A stretch of 64,000 bases of DNA from Pyropia yezoensis (taxonomy: Eukaryota; Rhodophyta; Bangiophyceae; Bangiales; Bangiaceae): positions 14,127,777-14,191,776 of the forward strand of contig CM020619.1 of the NCBI GenBank assembly GCA_009829735.1. Direction: 5' to 3'. The notes under the pieces were generated by a model. It made no database searches and was not told where the DNA came from. It saw only the letters and a list, made by a program, of their open reading frames with translations. The translations under genes and the position numbers were made by a program. Numbering within the stretch: the stretch's first letter is position 1; the number at the start of each line of letters is the position of its first letter. Positions 11,247 to 20,681 of this stretch are shown here, piece after piece.

Positions 11247-12537
11247 TGCCAGCCGCCGTCCTAGACGGGCCCTGTAGGTGGGATTGGCGACCGCCGCGGC
11301 GGACCACCCGCGGAAGAAACCGCGACCACGACCGCCGCCTCTACCGCCGCCGCTGCCCACTCGCCGGGAAGTCGGAGTGGAAGCGCCCCCTGGAGGGGGC
11401 CCAATGGAGTGGAGGGGAAGCCCGCCTCCGCTGCGGGAGCGCGCTCACGCCCACCGCAGCCGCGTCTGCCTCGGTGGCCTGGTCGTGAAGGATGGTGGGA
11501 ACAGAGGGTTGCGAGGAAGCAAACAGGGGGGAAGATGAAGGCGTGCTGGAGTACTGGAGCCAGGAGAGGCGCGAAGACCAGGGTGGACACAAGTCGATGA
11601 CGAAGGGGGAGGAGTGGAAGAGTGGAAGGGACAGCCTGTGGGGCGATGGTCATGTTGTCCCACGCCGAATCAAGGCCCAGCGTAAATATGTCTCGGCTCC
11701 CTTGGATTTTCAAAGGACCTAGCTCTTCTCATAGGCCACACACATGTATTGGTTGGCTCTATTGGATGTGCAGCACTGTGTCAGCTTCTTCAGCTTTGTG
11801 CCTAATATTTCCTGGTCGACGGCCGACTTTCAAAGCCGCACGAGCCATCGCGCCATGGAGCTCGCTGTGTGACGGGGGTCCGAGAGTCAAAATACTTCGG
11901 ATCAGTGCAGCAGTCCAGGTCAAAATGTGAACAGCGACACGTTGCGCGACAGACACGTTCACCCCTGTCTGCACATCGGCACGCGCTTCCAACGGACCAG
12001 ACGAGGGGGTTGCCGCGCCGCAGAACGTGCATTGTCGCGGCCGCGTGTGCTGCTGAAATGGCAATGCCGCTGCAGTGATCAGGGAAAGACCATGGGGCGA
12101 TGGTGAGCTGGTGGGGGGGGAGTAGTGTGAGCTGCTTGGTGGGGGCGGGGGGGGTACGTGGCTCGCGAAAAGTAGGTTAGGGGTCATGGCAGTATGGATG
12201 GCGCAGAGACACCCTCAACGGTTCCCCCCTCATCACAAACACACTTATCAGAGGAGGACATGGCCACAAACTGTGCATGGAGTGGGGCACACCACTTCTT
12301 GACTGGTTTAGGCATCGCAAAGAAGGAGCCCCCTGAGTTTTGGGTGCTCAACAAAGAAGGCTACTGAGCATGTCGGCAGAAGGACAAACGCCAGATGCTG
12401 ACCCGGAAAACAGAGACATGAAAGACAGGGGCACAGACTATTGTCCAAAGAACGATGGCACTGTCCTCGTGCGGAAGCTAACAGCTCGGCCTTCCTCGGC
12501 GGGACTGCGTGTAAAAGTCCAGAAAGAGGAAGCAGTG
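11247..12537. other. No supportable gene
   Basis: GC-rich sequence with overlapping, biased open frames on both strands and short G runs near 12110-12160. I see no conserved protein signature. The last part is probably the 3' flank of the helicase gene. Confidence 0.6.
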
Positions 12538-15072
12538 TCACAAAGCGCTGGCGACGGCGCGCCCGCTGGTGTTGTCAAGCACTCCATCATCGGGCAGCGA
12601 CAAGCATTTTGCGTACTTCTCATCCTTGCCTTCCTGCAACGCGTAGAAGGCCTGCACAGTTGCGTCGGCAATCACCTTGGACGGCACAAACGACTTGACA
12701 CATACGCCGTTCATTGAGCGTACACGTGACAGAGCAACGTAGACCATCCCAGCTTTGAAACAGCGCCCGAGGTCGAGCACAGCGCGGTCAAGGGACAGTC
12801 CTTGTACACGATGAACCGTCACAGCCCATGCAAGCATGAGCGGCACCTGGAGGCGCTGAGCGTATGGTCCTCTCTGCGTCACTGACTCGAGCTTGAGGAG
12901 CTCTGGCATGATAGCAGTCGTCACCGCAGTGCCCTTCATGCTCTCGAAGCGCACCACCGGCACTTTGTCGACACCCAAGGACAGCAAAGCGGAGTTGTGG
13001 CAGTTCTCGAACCGCACGACCACCCCGACGGTACCGTTGTGCACGCCCTTGTGCTTGAGACTATTGGAGCACATAGCGACTCGCGCGCCAGCGCACACCT
13101 CCAAGATAAATGGCACCAAGAGCGCCACGTCCAGCGCCTCCTTCAGAGCCATGTCCGTCATCGTGACACCCATGGCCTGATCGATGGCCTTGTACTTCGC
13201 GCGACCGCTCCCCGTCGCCCGCTCAGTCTCTTCCAGGCATTGGCTGTTGTGTTTTGACACATCCTCGCACCGTGCAAAGATGTGTGTCACATCTTGGGAG
13301 AAGCGCGAGCTCTGCGACTCCTTGCGGTATGCAGCCATTCTCTCTTCCATGAACGTGAGAAGTCGCGAAGACACAACCCCAACGCGCAGCTCCCCAAGCA
13401 TGCCGATAAACGCAGCGTCTTCCTGTCGCCAGACATACGTTAGCTCCAGCACGGAGCTCTTGTACAGCCCATTCCATGATGGAGACTCGAAGGCGAAGCC
13501 GGCCTCGGCGTCAAGCACGATGTCCGCGTTCTCTGCGCTGTACACAGGTGGCAGTTGGTAGAAATCGCCGAATGCAATCATCCGCCACGGCATTGCTCGC
13601 GGGAATTCGATACGGGCTGCGTCCATGCAGTGAACGAGGACGGTGAACATCCTGCTTGATACCATCGATACCTCGTCGACCAACAACAATTCAGTGACTG
13701 CCAACCTCTGCTTCGTCTTCTGGTCCATTTCTGCGTAGATCCGGACCGCGTCTTCCTTCTCGGTCACTTTGTAGTCAAAGCACCGGGCAGGAAGACGTAG
13801 AAAGGCGTGGATAGTCACTCCGCCAGCAGTGGCTGATGCCACACATGTAGGTGCGGCCACGCGGAGCCCCATACTAGCGCCGCGGCGAGAGACTTGAAAC
13901 TGCTCAGCCACCGTGCGCAGGAGCCGGGTCTTGCCGACGCCCCCACCACCCGTGACAAACGTACTGTCCATGGACTCCAACAAGCGGCGCGCAAGCTGAC
14001 GCATGTCGTAAGGTAGTCCCTTGGGCGTGCGAGAAGTCTTGTGCGGACGACCAGGCACACTCGGATGGATGCCCAAGTTCCCCTCGTTCTCAGCCGCCGA
14101 CGTGCGCTTCTGTCGTGAGGAAGTGACGAATGGGCGGCCGCCATCGGCCTGGACGAGGTGTTGCTTCACGCGACATCCTTCGGCACCGTCAGAAGCGCTC
14201 GCACCGACTTCCGCCTCGTTGACGAGCGCGGGGAGCGGTGAAGCACGACTTCGCTTTGTTGATGGTCCAGATACTGCAGCCCTCGACGGTGCACGAAGTG
14301 ACGCCTCCACGTCACGCCAACTCGTCCGAGTAGGACCCGGTGAAGGCATGCCTAGTCGTACTGTAACAGCTATTGGCAACGATGAAGACTCCTCCATACC
14401 CCGACGTGAGAAGGGCGAGAAAGTGGACTCAGGAGGAGGCGGGATGGCAGCCGCGCATGATGCCACTCTTGCCGGGACCCCTGTCATATCCGTAGGGTGT
14501 GCGTCCTCTGCTACCACCAAGACGCAGTCAGAGTCGTCGTCAGACAGGACGATAACATCTGGGCTTGAAGGAGCGACAGTTGGTCGATCGGCCCCTGCGC
14601 GGGACACCCAGTCCGGAAGCATTGGATGCTGCAGCCATTCGATGGCGCCCACGCGCGTCGGTGACGAGTGGACAAGCGCGAGCTCCCCGGCGTGCCGCAT
14701 GAGCGTGTTGATCAATCGCACCACTTCAATCTCGAGTGCCTTGGCAGCCACAAATCCGCCCGTGGCTGTCAGTACCGCAGTGAATCCCAGTAGGTCGCTA
14801 TCTTGGGATGCATCCGATACTGCAGCTCCAGCTGTACGGCCACCAGGCGGAATGCTGCAAACCTCAGAGGTCCATGGCTCAAGCGAGGGCGCAGCTACCC
14901 AATCCATAGCAGCAATCCGGGATGGGAACGACATCAGGATACCCACTGAGCCGTGCTCAGAGAACAGCGAAGGAAGAAGCGTGGCGATCTCGAGCCCGTT
15001 GTTGGCGTCGACCACCTGCCTACCGGCCTGGCGCGCAAACGCAAAAAACATAGATCCGTTGTACGTCGCCAT
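12538..15072 (-). CDS. PIF1-family DNA helicase with duplicated N-terminal module
   Basis: A single-exon product of 844 aa. The C-terminal half is a superfamily 1B helicase of the PIF1/RRM3 type: Walker A GGGGVGKT (about 374-382), Walker B LLVDEVSM (about 463-470), motif GDFYQLPPV (about 502-510), and a late block with VHRVQGLSLD and ALSRVRS. Family members unwind DNA 5'-3' using ATP, at G-quadruplexes, stalled forks or mitochondrial DNA. The N-terminal 350 residues are not typical: two related segments (about 13-70 and 105-160) both end in an AxxW...PW/DW pattern. VIVLSDDDSD near 173-182 looks like a SUMO-interacting motif. Start is the first ATG. The gene is followed upstream by a large unknown gene on the same strand. 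PIF1 genes are often amplified by mobile elements, so host or element origin is open. Confidence 0.9.
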   Translation of the reverse strand: MATYNGSMFFAFARQAGRQVVDANNGLEIATLLPSLFSEHGSVGILMSFPSRIAAMDWVAAPSLEPWTSEVCSIPPGGRTAGAAVSDASQDSDLLGFTAVLTATGGFVAAKALEIEVVRLINTLMRHAGELALVHSSPTRVGAIEWLQHPMLPDWVSRAGADRPTVAPSSPDVIVLSDDDSDCVLVVAEDAHPTDMTGVPARVASCAAAIPPPPESTFSPFSRRGMEESSSLPIAVTVRLGMPSPGPTRTSWRDVEASLRAPSRAAVSGPSTKRSRASPLPALVNEAEVGASASDGAEGCRVKQHLVQADGGRPFVTSSRQKRTSAAENEGNLGIHPSVPGRPHKTSRTPKGLPYDMRQLARRLLESMDSTFVTGGGGVGKTRLLRTVAEQFQVSRRGASMGLRVAAPTCVASATAGGVTIHAFLRLPARCFDYKVTEKEDAVRIYAEMDQKTKQRLAVTELLLVDEVSMVSSRMFTVLVHCMDAARIEFPRAMPWRMIAFGDFYQLPPVYSAENADIVLDAEAGFAFESPSWNGLYKSSVLELTYVWRQEDAAFIGMLGELRVGVVSSRLLTFMEERMAAYRKESQSSRFSQDVTHIFARCEDVSKHNSQCLEETERATGSGRAKYKAIDQAMGVTMTDMALKEALDVALLVPFILEVCAGARVAMCSNSLKHKGVHNGTVGVVVRFENCHNSALLSLGVDKVPVVRFESMKGTAVTTAIMPELLKLESVTQRGPYAQRLQVPLMLAWAVTVHRVQGLSLDRAVLDLGRCFKAGMVYVALSRVRSMNGVCVKSFVPSKVIADATVQAFYALQEGKDEKYAKCLSLPDDGVLDNTSGRAVASAL

Positions 15073-15938
15073 GTCATGTATCCCACATGAAACTGGTCAG
15101 ACTGCTCAGGATGCACAGAGGCACAGGAGTATGTCGACAGCACAAGAGAGATGTACACACGAATCGAGGGCGCCCTTCGGAACGGAATCCTGACAGCCAT
15201 CTCCTCGTGCGCCACGAGAAAGGCGGACTCCTGACGTTACCGACCATCATGATCAAATGATTTGTGTGCCCAATCTTCTGTAATTACCCAGTGGAGAAGC
15301 AAGTATCAAGGCGGTTTTGTGATGCATGGCTGCACCCAACACGTGCGGATTTTCATGGCTGCACCAGCCTGTGGCGCGTCTTGCCCCGCCGACCACTCGA
15401 GAGGTGCGCGCCGAAGATGTTGAGTCCCCGCTGACGCGACTGTCCCGCAGACCCAGCAGGCCGTGTCTGCTCTCATGGTCTGACGGACCGATGAAGACGG
15501 TCGGCGCAACAAGGATTGTCTTTGAGGCAATGCGTGGGACTAGCAGCGACCACTGCCTCTTGTGTGTCTGAGCGGCATGTAGCAAACGCTTGCGGCAACA
15601 GCGCTGTCGCAATCCTCGCCAGTGGTGTCGCGCGGCGGCCGGTAGCACCGGTTGTCGCCGTTGCAACTCCCGAGGCAAATCGGAAGGCCAACTACAGCCG
15701 CTGCAAACCGGCCGAGACACTCCCCTCCGCCCACGATGCGCTGTGACAACTTTCCAAACGTAAAACGTAAGCAACGAAGAATCTTCTACCATCACGCTTG
15801 CAGGTACCACAGTGCGCGATCCGGAAGAGAAGTCTCTCGCCCGAAAGGGAATACGACGGGCTGCGACAACAGACTCAAACAACGGCCCATAACCAGACCA
15901 ATGGGCAAGACCGTGCGACACCTAGCGAAGACATGCTC
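15073..15938. other. Intergenic, probable 5' flank of the helicase gene
   Basis: Open frames occur on both strands (for example minus 15253-15921), but none has a recognisable domain or convincing composition. I see no RNA gene. The interval would hold the helicase promoter and the 3' end of the next minus-strand gene. Confidence 0.5.
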
Positions 15939-18716
15939 TTAAACCAAGGACGAGGACGCGGTGGTGTCAGGTGCAGCAGGGGCAGCACGCTCAGGCACAT
16001 GCTTGCGCGCCTTCCTTCGCTGTTCCAACCGATATTGACGCCGAAGGTACGGCGTTGGGAGGTTCTTGAAGTAATATGCTGCCACACTCGCGGGAGTTCG
16101 TGAAGATCGCACGTCCGAGCCGCCTACCCGACGCCGTACCGAAGCGTTCCGATTGCCTGCTGCAATCGCTGCCGGGGCCTGCCTAGGTGCCCGAGTAACA
16201 GACCCGCCGTCAGCCCGTTCCGTCTCGCGCAAATCGCTCGGCCCAGCGCCACTGCCACCGTCCAGTCCCCACGGAGCAGTTGATGTGCCGTCCCTCGCAC
16301 CGGCACCATCAGTTGCCGGCGCACGGCGGCCACTGTCATTCCGCCCTTCGCTGCCACCGCCACCGCTAGAGCCGCCTTCATCGCGGGTAACGTTTGCGTC
16401 GCCACTGCCGCTCGCTCCAATGCCAGCCGGAGAGCTACCCTCCCAGGGGGGGCGTACTGGCGGCACAAATGCCCCCCCAGACACGCGCAGGGATGAAGGG
16501 GGGGCGGGCGACGGCCTCCGGGTGCTTTTGCTGCCAGCAGCGGACGCAGCGCGACCTGGCGCTGACCTTGCGTCGCTTAGAGGGTCCGTGGCCCGGGTGG
16601 TGCCTCGTCGAGTCGGCTGCTCTTGAGTTGGCAAGGTGGAGTCCGCCGCATCTCCCGTCGCGCTCTCCGCACGTTCCCGTCGGCCGACTTGCACGATGGT
16701 CCCAACTAGTGCAGAACGACCAGGCGGCACAGCACCAAAGACGGGCGATGACAGGATATCTGCCAAAATGCCAGAGAAAGACGGCTCCTTCGAACAGACG
16801 AGCACAAGCAGCCCCAGCACAGAAAATAGGGACTTCTTGCGCATGTTCGTGATGTCGATGATCTGAACGATGTCGCCAGAGCTACCCGCGGTGTAGACGG
16901 CAGACTGGGAAAGACCGACAGCGGCAAGGTCGGTCTTGATTGGCGACAAGTCAACTTGGTGACCCCACACGGTTGTCCATGTCATGACACTGACAGATCC
17001 CTTCGGGTTCTTGCCTGTGCCCGCAGGTGCCACCGCTTTGGCCGCGCCCGGACTCTTAAAAGAAGGCCACCAAGTGCACTTAAAGTGCGACATCAGCGTG
17101 CCCATCTTGGCCGTCTCTGTACCCGCTTCTCTTCTGCTCGCTTCCTGCGCCGCGCTCAACGTCGACCCAACCGGCAAAGCGGCGGAGACTGCAGAACCAC
17201 TGGGAGAGGTGGCCATCGCGGCCAGATTCGCTGCGTCACCTGGCCCGTTCCGGAGTGAGGCGTGCCTGGCGGCATCGAACACGGCGACACCCGAGGCATC
17301 TGGTGCCGCCCCCAGGGCGGCGCCCATTCCGTTCTCCAGAGGGGCGCCCGCAGCAGCATTCGAAGCAGCGTCTGGACTAGGGTTGGCGCCCGCCACGGAG
17401 CTTGGCGACACGGGGCTCTCTAGTCTCTGCGGGGACACCGCTGCAGCCGCCATAGAGGCGGCGTCGATTGCTCCAGGCGTATCGCCTTGTCTGGAGCCCG
17501 AAGCGGCCTCCGCAGCCGCGGCCGGGTTGGCTGACGGCGTGGAACCCGTCGGTGTTTGAGCCGCGTAAAATAGTTGAGCTGCAGTTCGTGCCGCCGTGGA
17601 CCTGTCCGAGCTCAGGCCGGCCTCACGTTCCAAAGCACCAGCACCATCATTCGCTCTTGATCCACGCGCAAAGTTGCGCAATGACGCCTCCGTGCGGGGA
17701 GCGACGGGCCCCACCTGCCCGTCCACGTCCATCGAGTGGTCTTCGCCTGTGTCCGTCGACGACGGCCTGCCGCTCGCCATCCCTGCCGCGGCTGGCCCCG
17801 GGTCATCCTCCACGTCATGGGCGTCTCCAGTGCCGCCACTCTTGTACACTGTAGAAATCACATGTTTGTGCAGCGCCAGCAACGCACAAGAAGCAGTATC
17901 TCGAGCAACGACAGCGGGGTTGCTCAGCTTATCCAGCGACTTGATCAGTGTGCGAACAACAGAGAGGGCGCCAGAAGACGGGATGAGAACGGCCGGTTGC
18001 GACCCGTAAATCCAGGACGTCTGCGAAGGGAAGGCCAGCTTGACAGGAGAGTTCTTAACCGTGCCCCAAATGTCATCAGCCGCGCCCCGTGACTGCGTCT
18101 GTGGCCTTTGGGACGCCAGGTGTGCAATGTAGCCGCTCACCTCTCGATGACGCCAGATATAGCGAAACAGCGCGTCGGTCATTCCCGCCGTAAAGGTGTC
18201 GGTCACGTCGAACAGCCCCATCTTGTCAAACACACTCATCCACTGCACCTCCATGGCGTCGGGGTCGTGCGACGGAGAGGAGCAACGACTCAGTACAGCG
18301 TGAGTCGTTCCGCCGTGCGGCGCCAACGCGCGGTGAAGCCTGGCAGATGCATCATAAAAGGCCTTGATCAGCGGGCAAAGGGTCTCTACGACAACGGGAT
18401 CAGCCACTCCAATCTCGTGCAGAGCCTGGGCATACCGACTCATGGTGCTTCGCAACAAGTGCCGCAAAGTGGCGGAGTCCGCCAGCACTTGCTCAGTGTC
18501 CCCGCACGCGAACACGCCTGGACCGCGGTGCTCCGATGCAACGCCCCTTCTCCTCCCCACTCGCGAGTCTAACACTTGGTTGACCGTCCCTCGCTCATCG
18601 CTCCACGCACACAATCTGGGTCTGCACCGCATGCACCCGAGAGCAAGAGTGCGCGATCGACCGCAATTGCATTGCCTGTCCCCGACAGCCTCGGTCTGCA
18701 CTCGCACTCGCGCCAC
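15939..18716 (-). CDS. Large uncharacterised low-complexity protein
   Basis: Open frame of up to 925 codons. The outermost codon is GTG, so the true start is internal (the first ATG codes residue 29) or lies in an upstream exon. About residues 85-290 look like a folded, mostly helical domain (for example SRYAQALHEIGVADPVVVE and SLDKLSNPAVVARD). A second ordered patch near 555-690 contains TWTTVWGHQVDLSPI and a hydrophobic run LFSVLGLLVLVC that may be a membrane segment or buried core. The rest is Ala/Ser/Gly/Pro-rich and probably disordered. The C-terminal end is basic (YLRRQYRLEQRRKARKH). I do not recognise the family. It lies head to tail with the PIF1 gene. Confidence 0.55.
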   Translation of the reverse strand: MARVRVQTEAVGDRQCNCGRSRTLALGCMRCRPRLCAWSDERGTVNQVLDSRVGRRRGVASEHRGPGVFACGDTEQVLADSATLRHLLRSTMSRYAQALHEIGVADPVVVETLCPLIKAFYDASARLHRALAPHGGTTHAVLSRCSSPSHDPDAMEVQWMSVFDKMGLFDVTDTFTAGMTDALFRYIWRHREVSGYIAHLASQRPQTQSRGAADDIWGTVKNSPVKLAFPSQTSWIYGSQPAVLIPSSGALSVVRTLIKSLDKLSNPAVVARDTASCALLALHKHVISTVYKSGGTGDAHDVEDDPGPAAAGMASGRPSSTDTGEDHSMDVDGQVGPVAPRTEASLRNFARGSRANDGAGALEREAGLSSDRSTAARTAAQLFYAAQTPTGSTPSANPAAAAEAASGSRQGDTPGAIDAASMAAAAVSPQRLESPVSPSSVAGANPSPDAASNAAAGAPLENGMGAALGAAPDASGVAVFDAARHASLRNGPGDAANLAAMATSPSGSAVSAALPVGSTLSAAQEASRREAGTETAKMGTLMSHFKCTWWPSFKSPGAAKAVAPAGTGKNPKGSVSVMTWTTVWGHQVDLSPIKTDLAAVGLSQSAVYTAGSSGDIVQIIDITNMRKKSLFSVLGLLVLVCSKEPSFSGILADILSSPVFGAVPPGRSALVGTIVQVGRRERAESATGDAADSTLPTQEQPTRRGTTRATDPLSDARSAPGRAASAAGSKSTRRPSPAPPSSLRVSGGAFVPPVRPPWEGSSPAGIGASGSGDANVTRDEGGSSGGGGSEGRNDSGRRAPATDGAGARDGTSTAPWGLDGGSGAGPSDLRETERADGGSVTRAPRQAPAAIAAGNRNASVRRRVGGSDVRSSRTPASVAAYYFKNLPTPYLRRQYRLEQRRKARKHVPERAAPAAPDTTASSSLV

Positions 18717-19142
18717 GGGATACTACTTCCCGGCTCATAGGGTCGTGGACGTGCTCGCGCCACGGAAAACATCCCCACAGTTGAGCGCCCATCCTCGCGC
18801 CAAAGCTCGCCAAGGCTCGCCAGGGAAGAACTAGACTGCGCTTGGGAGCCGGCCGAGAACAACGCCTGCATGCGGAAGACTGGTGTGCGGCCCGGATTGG
18901 CGCCAAACCTGTGCACGGGCGCGCTGGCAGGGCTGAAGACAACCGAGGCGCCCGAGCCCGCGCGCGGCAACACAATCCGGCAGCGGCCGACCCGCCTCGA
19001 AACACCGAGGACAACGAATCCAGTATTACGGCCCATAACAGCAAAAGGATCAAACAGAATTTATACGCTACCCAAAAGCACGGACGGAGGTCCAAAAGTG
19101 GCTGTACACCTAGCAGCCACGTGGGCACGCCAGAGGCCGCCC

Positions 19143-19182
<40 letters not shown>

Positions 19183-19738
19183 TGCAAAAAGCAGAGGGGT
19201 GGGACAAATGCCAATTCCTGCCTCGGTGGTCGCGTCTTGGGCGTCCTCGTGAAGAGCCAGTCTGGTCAGCGCTTGCCCTGACCCCTTCCTCTACGATTGG
19301 CAGTGGTTTCGCAAAAAAAGTATCCATTGGACCTACGTTGAAAACAACTGACAAACCGTTTCATGGGAAAAGTACGTTCAGCGTACCCCGCAGAGAGTGT
19401 CCGGTCACCGCCTCTGAAGTGCGCGACACCGAGTTGGGAGGAACCACTGGCATTGGGCTTCCGGAGGGAGTGTGAGGCGGCGGCTCGGTGGCGAACCTTA
19501 CACGTGGTGGTCGGCGCGCGGCGTGCCGCTGTCCCATGGACCAAACCGCCCTCCTCTTGGGACACCCCAGAGTGACGCTCTCGGACGCGACTCGCGGTCC
19601 CGCACGCACGACCGCGGCGGCCAAAAAAAAAAAAAAAAACACGTAGAGGCGGCGGCAACCGTTGCGTAAGGGGAGTGCCGGCCCGCAGTGGCCATTACGC
19701 ACCGACACAAGGGCGGCCACACGCAGGGCCTGCACGTA
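18717..19738. other. Intergenic with long C and A homopolymers
   Basis: No gene is supported. It holds a 36-nt C run (19145-19180), immediately followed by a short hairpin TCTGCAAAAAGCAGA, and an A run of about 18 nt at 19622-19639. Confidence 0.7.
19145..19180. repeat. Poly-C tract, 36 nt
   Basis: Uninterrupted C on the plus strand. It can form G-quadruplex or i-motif structures, and its true length is uncertain from sequencing. Confidence 0.95.
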
Positions 19739-20679
19739 CAGTGCAAGGCCAATAGTAGTTCCACTCCCCCACATTTGGTCTCGTCTGCCCCTCTTGTTGC
19801 CCCTCGTCCTCGGCTAGAAAGCAACGCCCCAAGGGTTTCTTGGGCTCGCTGTGCTCCTGGGAACGTCTTTTATCCTTATGAGTCACCACAGTGCCACCTC
19901 CTCTGTGCTCAGGGCTTAGAGCTGGCATCAGGTCGGACAGAGTTGAGCACAGGAAAATCAGAACGGTGCCACTCCTGCAGCCTTGTAGCAGTGCTGTTCT
20001 GAGCATACGACTTCTTCATCATGACGCAGATGGTGTGCCGATAATGCATGGGTGCCGTATGTATCTTTCCCGTAGCGTCTGTGGCACATGCACACGAATT
20101 TTTTCCCATTATCATGGCCGACTCATGTACGAGGCGGGAGTCACAAGCGCGTAGGTCTTTGGTACTGGTCAATAGAGAGGCGATCGAGGCTCTTTATGCA
20201 CGTAAAGCAGTTCGCATGTGACATGGGTACCGCAAAAGAGCAGTTCCGTCGCTGTCTTTGCGTAGCGCGAAGCGACAAGAGAACAGGATCACTCGCTGTC
20301 TCGTTCGCCAAGGGAGACAATGACGTGCATGTGCCACAGACGCTACGGGAAAGATACATACGGAACTCATAAACTATGGGCACACGATCTGTGTCATGAT
20401 GAAGAAGTCGTATGCTCAGAACAGCACTGCTACAAGGCTGCAGGAGTGGCACCGTTCTGATTTTCCTGTGCTCAACTCTGTCCGACCTGATGCCAGCTCT
20501 AAGCCCTGAGCACAGAGGAGGTGGCACTGTGGTGACTCATAAGGATAAAAGACGTTCCCAGGAGCACAGCGAGCCCAAGAAACCCTTGGGGCGTTGCTTT
20601 CTAGCCGAGGACGAGGGGCAACAAGAGGGGCAGACGAGACCAAATGTGGGGGAGTGGAACTACTATTGGCCTCGCACTG
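19739..20679. mobile_element. Foldback Tc1/mariner-like non-autonomous element
   Basis: A 941-bp element made of two inverted arms of about 356 bp (19739-20094 and 20324-20679) around a 229-bp spacer. The ends read CAGTGC...GCACTG and are flanked on both sides by TA (19737-19738 and 20680-20681), the target duplication of Tc1/mariner elements, whose inverted repeats commonly start CAGTG. The arms are nearly identical except for one patch, about 20019-20050 against 20368-20400, with many differences. No transposase frame is visible, so it would need transposase from elsewhere. RNA crossing it would form a very long hairpin. Confidence 0.85.
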
Positions 20680-20681
20680 TA

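Noticed and set aside
15253-15921. Minus-strand open frame of 222 codons between the helicase and the unknown gene
   Set aside because: Arg/Ser/Gly-biased composition, no domain, and overlapping frames of similar quality on the other strand.
12538-18716. Helitron, based on the PIF1-type helicase
   Set aside because: No Rep nuclease motif is visible in either frame, and no TC...CTRR ends with a terminal hairpin were found.
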